Assembly: GCA_018903055.1 (NCBI GenBank)
Contig: JAHIPW010000187.1
Location: 1 to 12,785 of the forward strand
Direction of reading: 5' to 3'
Source of the DNA: a bacterium
Lineage (GTDB): Bacteria; UBP18; UBA7526
Length of the DNA: 12,785 bases
Part shown: positions 1 through 5,604 of the stretch, in pieces
Numbering within the stretch: the first letter of the stretch is position 1
Layout: every line of letters begins with the position of its first letter
The notes under the pieces: model-generated
Databases searched by the model: none
Seen by the model: the letters and a program-made list of their open reading frames with translations, nothing else
What the model was told of the DNA's origin: nothing
Made by a program: the position numbers and the translations under genes

Positions 1-1372
1 GGACTTCACTGAGTGTTTCCAGGATCTTTCCTATCTTTGGTCCCGGAGAAAGATTAAATCTCTTTATAATCTCATTTCCATTGACCAACTTCTTAGGCTT
101 GACAATGGACTTTCTCTCATAGTAATCCCCAAGCATCTCTTCTACTACTTCCCCATGCCTCTTAATCATCTCAGAAGTCGCGAGAGGACCACAGGAAGCC
201 AATCTATCTCCGTAGGACAGAATCAGGGTTTCAACTCCCTCTTCCTTGCAGTCTCGGAAGAATCTAAAGATAGCCCGAATGGTCAACTCGGGAACTCCAC
301 TCAAATTACCTGGTCGCATATGATAAAGAATTTCTCTCTTGACAGTTTCGATTGCTTTTCGGGAAAGCCTCAGTCTTTTTCCAATCTCCTCTGCCATCTC
401 CACTCCCTTCTCTTCGTGGCCGATGAACCTCATCCTTCCTTCCGGAGTAATGGCCTGTGTCTGGGGTTTCCCTAAATCGTGAAAAAGAGTGGCTAACTTC
501 AAAAGGGTGATCCGGGGTTGCTTATCCGCCACTTCCTCTTCCAGGTGTTTATTAATCTTCTTATAAAATTTAGGAAAGAGTTTCTTCAGATTCTTTAGTA
601 TCTCTTCAGTATGTTTCAAGGCCTCAAGAGAATGTTCCCAAACATCGAGGTGATGAAAACCCTCCTGATCTGTTTTCCTTAATGCTTCTATCTCGGGAAT
701 AATCTGGGTGAGGAGTTTCAATTTATCCAGTTCTCTTATGAACCTGTGGCTATCTTCCAGGGCCAGGATCCCGAAGAGTTCCTCCCTTATCCTCTCCCCG
801 GAAACTTTTTTAAGTAGGGGGGCTTTTTGTATGATAAGTCTCTCTGTTTTCCTTTCGATTCTAAAATTCAAAAGGGCTCGGAAGCGAATGCTACGCAGGA
901 GGCGTAAAGGGTCATCGCTAAATGCTCTTTCACTGACTACTCTAATTACTCTCTTTTGAATGTCCTCTCTTCCCTTATAGGAGTCAATCACTTTTAAAAG
1001 AACAGGCTTTTCAAGATCTAAGGCCAAAGCATTGATGGTAAAGTCTCTCTTCTTCAGGTCCTCCTCTATCGACCTCCCGCGTATTCTGGTAAAGTCGTAG
1101 GTCAAACCATTTTTCTTATCAATGACTCTATTTGTCTGGTATCTATCATTTAAGAGGAAGAAGGTGCCATTTATTCTCTTAGCAAATTCCTTTACAAAAT
1201 CTGTGAGTCCACCGGTAAGCCCCGAAAGACGCTTTGCGTCTAACGGGGCAAGAATAAAGTCCAGATCCTTGTTCTTCCTCTCTAAGATTAAATCTCTTAG
1301 GTATCCTCCGACAAGATAAATCTTTGTCTTCCTTTTCTTGGACAGAGAACTTAGTAATTTAAAGGTTTTCAT
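1..1372 (-). CDS. cca: CCA tRNA nucleotidyltransferase / poly(A) polymerase family with HD domain (partial, runs off left edge)
   Basis: Reading the minus strand from ATG at 1372 gives an uninterrupted frame of 457 codons to the window edge, so the C-terminus is missing. The class II nucleotidyltransferase head is clear: VGGYLRD at residues 21-27, the metal-binding DLD at 36-38, RDFTINA at 109-115, and the helical segment DPLRLLRSIRF at 154-164. An HD phosphohydrolase-like domain follows, with HHLDVWEHS from residue 240 and HDLGKP at 298-303. Family members add or repair the tRNA 3' CCA end, or add poly(A). These motifs alone do not separate the activities, although the HD domain fits CCA enzymes that also remove 2',3'-cyclic phosphates. 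The start overlaps the thiC stop as ATGA, so it is the last visible gene of the thiamin operon and probably translationally coupled. Residues 42-58 look like an insertion compared with what I recall of the family, and residues 42-51 are encoded by a palindrome (see separate entry). Confidence 0.93.
   Translation of the reverse strand, partial: MKTFKLLSSLSKKRKTKIYLVGGYLRDLILERKNKDLDFILAPLDAKRLSGLTGGLTDFVKEFAKRINGTFFLLNDRYQTNRVIDKKNGLTYDFTRIRGRSIEEDLKKRDFTINALALDLEKPVLLKVIDSYKGREDIQKRVIRVVSERAFSDDPLRLLRSIRFRALLNFRIERKTERLIIQKAPLLKKVSGERIREELFGILALEDSHRFIRELDKLKLLTQIIPEIEALRKTDQEGFHHLDVWEHSLEALKHTEEILKNLKKLFPKFYKKINKHLEEEVADKQPRITLLKLATLFHDLGKPQTQAITPEGRMRFIGHEEKGVEMAEEIGKRLRLSRKAIETVKREILYHMRPGNLSGVPELTIRAIFRFFRDCKEEGVETLILSYGDRLASCGPLATSEMIKRHGEVVEEMLGDYYERKSIVKPKKLVNGNEIIKRFNLSPGPKIGKILETLSEV
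1219..1249. repeat. 31-bp near-perfect palindrome inside cca
   Basis: GCCCCG at 1219-1224 pairs with CGGGGC at 1244-1249, and AGACGC at 1227-1232 pairs with GCGTCT at 1236-1241. There is a symmetric 2x2 mismatch (AA/AA on the plus strand, UU/UU in the mRNA) and a 3-base loop. The element fills codons 42-51 of cca exactly in frame, encoding APLDAKRLSG just after the catalytic DLD. Its regularity is far beyond what coding sequence needs. It looks like an inserted palindromic element comparable in principle to the Rickettsia palindromic elements, but no second copy lies in the window. Confidence 0.75.
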
Positions 1373-2640
1373 CTAAAGTACTCTTTTACTCTTTTTATGG
1401 CGCAGTATTCGCCGCACATAGTGCAGGTATCTTCCTTTAGCGAAGGATGGTACCTCTTGGCCTTTTTAGTATCCAGGGCAAGGTTAATCATCTTCCTCCA
1501 CCTTAAATCTCCTCTGGCTCTTGACATCTCATCATCCCAATTCCTTGCTCTTTTTATTCCCTTGGCGATATCGGCACTGTGGGCAGCAATACGAGTCACT
1601 ATCACTCCCTCCCAGACATCTCGGGCAGTGGGAAGTCTCAGATGCTCAGCCGGGGTGACATAGCATAGGAAGTCTGCTCCCTTCCAGGCAGCCAGGGCTC
1701 CACCGATGGCCCCGGCGATATGATCATAGCCACTGGCAACATCCGTAGTTAGAGGACCCAGAACATAGTAAGGCGCTCCCTGGCAGAGTCTCTTCTCTAA
1801 TTCGACATTGGCCTCTATCTGATCCAGGGGCATATGGCCTGGCCCCTCGATCATAACCTGTACCCCAGCCCTTCTTGCTCTCTTGGCCAACTTTCCTAAA
1901 GTTACCAGTTCTTCTATCTGGGCCTCATCAGAAGCATCGGCCAGGGAGCCAGGTCGCAGACCGTCTCCCAGACTCAAGGTAACATCATACTTTTTAGCGA
2001 TTTCCAAGACTTCATCATACTCTTCATAGAGAGGATTCTCTCTCTCATTAAAGATCATCCACTCGGCTAAGAAAGCCCCTCCCCTACTAACGATACCCGT
2101 CATCCTCTTCTTCTTTTTTAGGATTTCCAAGGTCCTCTGGGTAACCCCAGCGTGAAGAGTCATGAAGTCTACCCCGTCCCTGGCCTGCTCTTCGATTACT
2201 CCCAGGATATCCCCTTTTGTCATCTTAGCAATAAACTTTTTTTTCTTTACAGTATTAATAATTACCTGATAGATGGGCACGGTTCCCAATGGAAGATTGG
2301 TCTCACTTATAATCCTTCTCCTTATTTTCTTTAAATCTCCCCCGATACTTAAATCCATGACGGTATCTGCGCCTGCTTCCTGAGCAGCCTTAAGTTTGGC
2401 TAATTCATTTTTAGTATTCACCTTTTGGGGAGAGGTTCCGATATTGGCATTTACCTTTACTCTCAATCCCTTGCCGATTCCACACCATTTAATTCTCTTT
2501 CGTCCAGTATTTGCCGGGATGACGATCTCCCCTTTAGCTATTCTCCTTCTTATTACTTCTGGCTTTAAGCCTTCCTGCCTGGCAACATAGCGCATCTCTT
2601 TAGTTATTCTGCCTTTCCTAGCTTCAGTCAACTGAGTCAT
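1369..2640 (-). CDS. thiC: Phosphomethylpyrimidine synthase ThiC (short form)
   Basis: This 423-residue protein converts 5-aminoimidazole ribotide to 4-amino-5-hydroxymethyl-2-methylpyrimidine phosphate, using SAM and a 4Fe-4S cluster, for the pyrimidine half of thiamin. Visible ThiC signatures in order are RVKVNANIGTS, DLSIGGDL, PLGTVPIYQ, DFMTLHAGVT, SRGGAFLAEWM, SLGDGLRPGSLADASDEAQ, MIEGPGHMPLD, GPLTTDVASGYDH and CYVTPAEHL. The cluster-binding cysteines are C406, C409 and C413. Their CX2CX3C spacing is one residue tighter than the CX2CX4C of the well-studied enzymes. The length matches the short ThiC form that lacks the N-terminal extension of the roughly 600-residue proteobacterial type. 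The ATG at 2640 is preceded by AGGAGG at 2647-2652, six bases away. It lies downstream of thiE and overlaps cca by ATGA. The ThiC paralog that makes 5-hydroxybenzimidazole (BzaF) is an alternative, but the thiE/thiD2 neighbours argue for thiamin. Confidence 0.96.
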   Translation of the reverse strand: MTQLTEARKGRITKEMRYVARQEGLKPEVIRRRIAKGEIVIPANTGRKRIKWCGIGKGLRVKVNANIGTSPQKVNTKNELAKLKAAQEAGADTVMDLSIGGDLKKIRRRIISETNLPLGTVPIYQVIINTVKKKKFIAKMTKGDILGVIEEQARDGVDFMTLHAGVTQRTLEILKKKKRMTGIVSRGGAFLAEWMIFNERENPLYEEYDEVLEIAKKYDVTLSLGDGLRPGSLADASDEAQIEELVTLGKLAKRARRAGVQVMIEGPGHMPLDQIEANVELEKRLCQGAPYYVLGPLTTDVASGYDHIAGAIGGALAAWKGADFLCYVTPAEHLRLPTARDVWEGVIVTRIAAHSADIAKGIKRARNWDDEMSRARGDLRWRKMINLALDTKKAKRYHPSLKEDTCTMCGEYCAIKRVKEYFR

Positions 2641-2670
2641 TCTTTCCCTCCTGAATCGGTGAACGGTAGT

Positions 2671-2721
2671 CGGTTACGAATAGTTACGAAGCGGTTACTA
2701 ACGGTTACGAACGGTTACTAG
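2671..2721. repeat. Five-copy degenerate 10-bp tandem repeat (CGGTTACGAA type)
   Basis: Units at 2671-2680, 2681-2690, 2692-2701, 2702-2711 and 2712-2721 follow CGGTTAC(G/T)A(A/G), with one extra base at 2691 and two substitutions in unit 2. The array occupies the thiE-thiC spacer, ending about 20 bases upstream of the thiC Shine-Dalgarno. No known family was recognised. Confidence 0.85.
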
Positions 2722-2774
2722 TACTAAAAAGGAGTCGCAGTGAAAAGAGTAATCGGTAAACAGTGCGAAGAAAT

Positions 2775-2816
2775 CTAATTTGCGAGAACCGTCTGGCGAG
2801 GAACAAATTAGTTCCT
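2775..2816 (-). promoter_or_regulatory. Overlapping inverted repeats at the end of thiE
   Basis: Two mutually exclusive hairpins are possible at the thiE 3' end. One is an 8-bp stem, CTAATTTG at 2775-2782 with CAAATTAG at 2804-2811, with a 21-base loop. The other is a 6-bp stem, AGGAAC at 2799-2804 with GTTCCT at 2811-2816, whose loop holds the thiE stop codon. Neither is followed by a run of U in the direction of transcription, so this is not a standard intrinsic terminator. A processing or stability element between thiE and thiC is possible. Confidence 0.35.
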
Positions 2817-3449
2817 TCTTTTCAATCTCTTTACCTCTTTGATTTGCCTTAATAATTCCCCGGTAGTTTTTCGGATATTTTTTGCTCCCACCACTGCCGA
2901 GGCAGCTGCTACCCCATCTGCCCCGGCCCTTATTACACTGGCTACATTGTCCCTATTTATTCCCCCGATAGCAATCAGGGGGAGTCTGATCTTTTCTTTA
3001 ATCTGGGCAATTGTTTTTAAACCTCGTGGTGGAGGTAGGTCTTTCTTTGTTTTAGTAGAAAAGATGGGCCCCAGACTGACATAGTCTGCTCCCTCCCTTT
3101 GGGCCTTTAATGCTTGTGAGAGATTACGCACCGTTGCCCCAATAATCTTATTTCTTCCCAAAAGTTTCCGTGCTATTTCTATAGGAAAATCCTCTTGACC
3201 CAGATGAACCCCATCGGCATCTACTGCTTGAGCAATGTCTATTCGATCATTAACTATGAATAGCGCTTTTTTCTTCCTGGCTACTTTCTTAAGAGAGGAG
3301 GCTAGGTGGCATAAATCCCTGCTCTCCATCTCCTTCTCCCTCAACTGGATAGCGGTTGCTCCTCCGGCAATTGCTTCCCTTGCCACCCGAATGGGCGACC
3401 TACCATTCATCATTCTTCTATCAATGATAACATAAAGGCTTAAATCCAT
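2808..3449 (-). CDS. thiE: Thiamine-phosphate synthase ThiE
   Basis: This 213-residue TIM-barrel enzyme joins HMP-diphosphate to hydroxyethylthiazole phosphate, giving thiamin monophosphate. Hallmarks are LYVIIDRR at the start, QLREK at 35-39, VNDRIDIAQAVDADGVHLGQED from residue 66 to 87, DYVSLGPIFSTKTKKD from 122 to 137, and the phosphate-binding IAIGGI at 159-164. Length is normal for the family. The usual strand-5 motif appears as IGATVRN rather than the more common IGVSxHx form, a mild variation. The start at 3449 has only a weak Shine-Dalgarno (GGTG), and the 97 bases upstream are almost entirely heptamer repeat, so initiation may rely on coupling to thiD2. The last codons and stop lie in a potential hairpin. 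Confidence 0.95.
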   Translation of the reverse strand: MDLSLYVIIDRRMMNGRSPIRVAREAIAGGATAIQLREKEMESRDLCHLASSLKKVARKKKALFIVNDRIDIAQAVDADGVHLGQEDFPIEIARKLLGRNKIIGATVRNLSQALKAQREGADYVSLGPIFSTKTKKDLPPPRGLKTIAQIKEKIRLPLIAIGGINRDNVASVIRAGADGVAAASAVVGAKNIRKTTGELLRQIKEVKRLKRRN

Positions 3450-3461
3450 TGTTCACCATGC

Positions 3462-3544
3462 AGGCCACAAGCTTCATGCTTCAAGTCACAAGCTTCAAGC
3501 CGCAAGCTTCTTTTGTAGCCTGTAGCCTGAGACCTGTAGCCTGT
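3462..3544. repeat. Two adjoining 7-bp tandem arrays filling the thiD2-thiE gap
   Basis: From 3462 to 3510 there are seven consecutive degenerate heptamers of AAGCTTC type (aggccac, aagcttc, atgcttc, aagtcac, aagcttc, aagccgc, aagcttc). After TTT, a second array runs from 3514 to 3541: TGTAGCC, TGTAGCC, TGAGACC, TGTAGCC, then TGT. The period is strictly seven with no slippage inside either block. The array ends three bases from the thiD2 stop codon. The second unit type recurs at 11106-11147. Confidence 0.9.
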
Positions 3545-3546
3545 TT

Positions 3547-3969
3547 CTATTGAGCTTCCAGTTTTTCCAGCAGTTCTCTTTCCATGTCGTAGGCCTGGAA
3601 GCGTAATCTTTTAAACCTTGCCCCGGCAGAAGGATTGATCTTTTTAGTAAACTCTTCTAAGACCCTTAAGGATTCTTCCACCCGCTTCATATTAGAGGTA
3701 ACAATATCCTCATAATTCTTTCTTTTTCCTTCACTCCTGGGATAGGTTCTGGCTCCCACGTCCTTTCTGATATCCCGAATGGCAAGTAATTTTTTAGTGT
3801 CAATCTTTAGGCTTTGGATAATCTTTGTTACCTGATGACGGATGCCTTTGAGTTTCTTAGTCAGTTTCTCATCACAGAGGATGAACCGGGCTACTTCTTC
3901 ACAGACCCTCAGACCCTCTCTTGCCCGATTGATATTGGCATCGAATACCCTGTAAATTTCTTCTCTCAT
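3547..3969 (-). CDS. thiD2: Stand-alone ThiD2-type HMP-phosphate kinase
   Basis: This small 140-residue helical protein matches what I know of the ThiD2 domain, usually met as the N-terminal part of ThiD2-ThiE fusions and described as a monofunctional hydroxymethylpyrimidine-phosphate kinase unrelated to ThiD. Conserved blocks are VFDANINRAREGLRVCEE at 8-25, ARFIL with LRH-like IRH near 43-45, IRDIRKDVG at 64-72, and SNMKRVEESLRVLEE at 92-106, followed by a KRLRFQAYDME segment. It supplies the HMP-diphosphate that ThiE uses, consistent with being first in an operon with thiE and thiC. The ATG at 3969 has AAGGAG at 3976-3981 six bases upstream and a good promoter just before it. Here it is a separate gene, split from thiE by a repeat array. 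Without the ThiD2 identification it would be called a hypothetical protein or a truncated ThiE. Confidence 0.88.
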   Translation of the reverse strand: MREEIYRVFDANINRAREGLRVCEEVARFILCDEKLTKKLKGIRHQVTKIIQSLKIDTKKLLAIRDIRKDVGARTYPRSEGKRKNYEDIVTSNMKRVEESLRVLEEFTKKINPSAGARFKRLRFQAYDMERELLEKLEAQ

Positions 3970-3989
3970 ATCTTTCTCCTTATTGTTTT

Positions 3990-4019
3990 ACTATATCATA
4001 AATAAGCTATTTTGGTCAA
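3990..4019 (-). promoter_or_regulatory. Predicted sigma70-type promoter of the thiD2-thiE-thiC-cca operon
   Basis: On the minus strand TTGACC (4019-4014) and TATAGT (3995-3990) are 18 bases apart, in an AT-rich tract. Transcription would start near 3983, leaving a leader of only about 15 bases with AAGGAG before the thiD2 ATG. A leader this short has no room for a TPP riboswitch. Confidence 0.65.
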
Positions 4020-4043
4020 ACTTTGTTTCTTCGGGATGACCAA
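4012..4043. promoter_or_regulatory. Inverted repeat TTGGTCA-N18-TGACCAA in the divergent promoter region
   Basis: Arms at 4012-4018 and 4037-4043 are perfect 7-base inverted copies. The left arm overlaps the predicted -35 box of the thi operon. It may be the operator of a dimeric regulator, or chance symmetry. No regulator gene is in the window. Confidence 0.35.
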
Positions 4044-4075
4044 TCTCTGTTTTTCCTTGCCTTTAGTAACGATCG

Positions 4076-4104
4076 TTTATCTAAGTAAGGAGTTTATTTA
4101 TAAT
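4076..4104 (+). promoter_or_regulatory. Predicted promoter of the MFS transporter gene
   Basis: A perfect TATAAT at 4099-4104 is preceded, at 17 bases, by a weak -35 (TTTATC, 4076-4081). The leader to the ATG at 4161 would be about 50 bases. It contains AGGAGG at 4146-4151 and AGGAG at 4153-4157 as ribosome sites. Confidence 0.5.
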
Positions 4105-4160
4105 TTCTGCTTGCCAAATGGAGGAAAAAAGGTTAGAATGAAGATAGGAGGTAGGAGAAA

Positions 4161-5450
4161 ATGAGCGATTCCTTGAGAAAATGGAAGAGTGAAGTCTTAA
4201 AGAATCATAGGTGGAATACTACAATTACCATTTTGGATGGGGCATTCTTCTTTTTTGGATTGGGGTTTGTCTTTGAGATTACTATCCTGCCTCTATTCAT
4301 CAGTAAACTAACCCCTTATAAGTCTGTGGTGGGCCTGGTTCCTGCTTTATGGATGCTCGGTTTCTTTGGTCCCCAGATTATCTCTGCCCGCCTAGTAGAG
4401 CCCCTGGCACGCAAGAAAAGGCTGGTCTTTTTGGTAGGAATGGGGCAGCGTCTCCCCTGGTTATTCTTAGCCCTGGCTACCTATTTTTTCATAAGGGCGG
4501 GTTCTCTGGTGGGTCTCCTTCTCTTTTTTTTCCTCTATGGATGTTACGCTTTTTCCGGGGGGTTCAGCTTCGTTCCCTGGCTGGATCTAATGGGTAAGGT
4601 TCTTCTTCCCAAGAAAAGGGGCCGGGTTCTGGGATTCAATCGCCTTGCTGGAGGTACCCTGGGAATAGCAGGGGCTTTGGTAGCGGGTCGTATCTTGGGT
4701 CATCTCCCTTTTCCCAATAACTTCTCCCTCTGCTTCCTCCTGGCCTTTCTTATGACCTCTATCTCCCTGACTGTCTTCTCTTTTTACAGAGAGCCTGATT
4801 ATCCAGTGGTCAAGAAGAGAGTGGCCTGGAAAGTTTATTTCAAGGGGTTGGGAAGGATTTTGAGGGAGAATAAGAATTACTCCTACTGCCTCCTGGCCAA
4901 TATCATCCTCTGCTTTGTGGCCATGGCCACTCCCTTCTACGCCCTCTACGGAATTGAAAAGTTAGGAGCCCCAGAGGGATGGATAGGAAGATTTACCGCC
5001 TTAATCCTGGGAGCGCAGACGATAACCTTTGTTCTCTGGGGATACTTAGGGGATAGGCAGGGCTATAAAGGAGTGATGGTCTTGGCTGCTTTATTCGCAG
5101 GCGGAGCTGCAGTTCTGGCCCTTCTGGCAGAAAGTATTGGACTCTACTTGCTGGTCTTTGTTCTTTTGGGTTTCTATACGAGCGCTGTCATGCTGGGATA
5201 TATGAATATCGTCTTAGAGTTTTCTCCACCCGAAGAAAGGGCCACCTATATCGGTTTGGGTCATACCATACTTGCCCTCCCCTTAACTATTGCTCCCCTT
5301 CTGGGTGGTCTCTTAATAGATAGGATAGGCTATCGTTTCGTCTTTGGTCTAACCGCTCTTGTAGCCTTTGTGGGCCTATCCATCCTGATTTTAGTGGTGA
5401 AGGAGCCCCGTCGTCACTACTCCTTCTTTAACACGGATGGGCGCGGATAA
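4161..5450 (+). CDS. Major facilitator superfamily transporter, substrate unknown
   Basis: This 429-residue protein is rich in hydrophobic helices, consistent with 12 membrane segments in two halves joined by a basic loop around residues 210-235 (EPDYPVVKKR). The second-half motif A is clear as GYLGDRQGYK at 294-303. The equivalent first-half loop is degenerate (LARKKR, 82-87). A PKKRGRVLGFN loop at 150-160 fits MFS family members that resemble permeases rather than multidrug pumps. Strong Shine-Dalgarno sequences precede the ATG. It is monocistronic, divergent from the thi operon and convergent with efp. The divergent placement raises the possibility of a thiamin or precursor transporter, but nothing in the protein names a substrate. 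The last few codons (NTDGRG) are encoded by sequence resembling the neighbouring intergenic repeats. Confidence 0.9.
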   Translation: MSDSLRKWKSEVLKNHRWNTTITILDGAFFFFGLGFVFEITILPLFISKLTPYKSVVGLVPALWMLGFFGPQIISARLVEPLARKKRLVFLVGMGQRLPWLFLALATYFFIRAGSLVGLLLFFFLYGCYAFSGGFSFVPWLDLMGKVLLPKKRGRVLGFNRLAGGTLGIAGALVAGRILGHLPFPNNFSLCFLLAFLMTSISLTVFSFYREPDYPVVKKRVAWKVYFKGLGRILRENKNYSYCLLANIILCFVAMATPFYALYGIEKLGAPEGWIGRFTALILGAQTITFVLWGYLGDRQGYKGVMVLAALFAGGAAVLALLAESIGLYLLVFVLLGFYTSAVMLGYMNIVLEFSPPEERATYIGLGHTILALPLTIAPLLGGLLIDRIGYRFVFGLTALVAFVGLSILILVVKEPRRHYSFFNTDGRG

Positions 5451-5604
5451 CTAAATGCAAAATGTAAAAATCAAAGTGCAAAATGACAAATCAAAATTTA
5501 AAATTTTGGACTTTAATATGTCCCGAAAGGATCCCTTTGGGATAATTTTGATTTTTGATATTTGATTTTTAAATTTAAACTAATCAGTGCTAATCCGTGT
5601 ATTA
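5430..5604. repeat. Large imperfect palindrome built from repeats, between convergent MFS and efp genes
   Basis: Reading inward from both sides the same order appears: an ACACGGAT motif (5431-5438 on plus, near 5593-5600 on minus), then A-rich units of AAATCAAAAT type, then the central hairpin at 5521-5542. The left A-rich block has a direct 21-base repeat (5456-5476 and 5477-5497). The right block is five heptamers of ATTTTGA type (5545-5579). It includes the end of the transporter reading frame and the efp stop codon. Confidence 0.7.
5521..5542. terminator. Bidirectional intrinsic terminator candidate
   Basis: TCCC-g-AAAGG, loop ATC, CCTTT-GGGA forms a 9-bp stem with one bulged base. T-rich sequence follows in the plus direction (TAATTTTGATTTTTG), and the minus direction continues into a weaker AT-rich tract. 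Its position between two convergent genes suits shared termination. Confidence 0.65.

Noticed and set aside
155-1319. Plus-strand open frames of 65-106 codons across 155-475, 708-959 and 1122-1319
   Set aside because: They lie antisense to the cca reading frame, which is open for the whole stretch and carries strong family motifs. The plus-strand products show no recognisable domain.
1369-2640. ThiC as BzaF (5-hydroxybenzimidazole synthase)
   Set aside because: No cobalamin lower-ligand genes are nearby, and thiE and thiD2 are in the same operon. The odd cysteine spacing alone is not enough.
3462-3544. CRISPR array
   Set aside because: Units are 7 bases and contiguous, with no unique spacers and no cas genes nearby.
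3970-4160. TPP riboswitch upstream of the thi operon
   Set aside because: The conserved CUGAGA and ACCUGAUC-type elements are not visible on the minus strand, and the predicted leader is too short.
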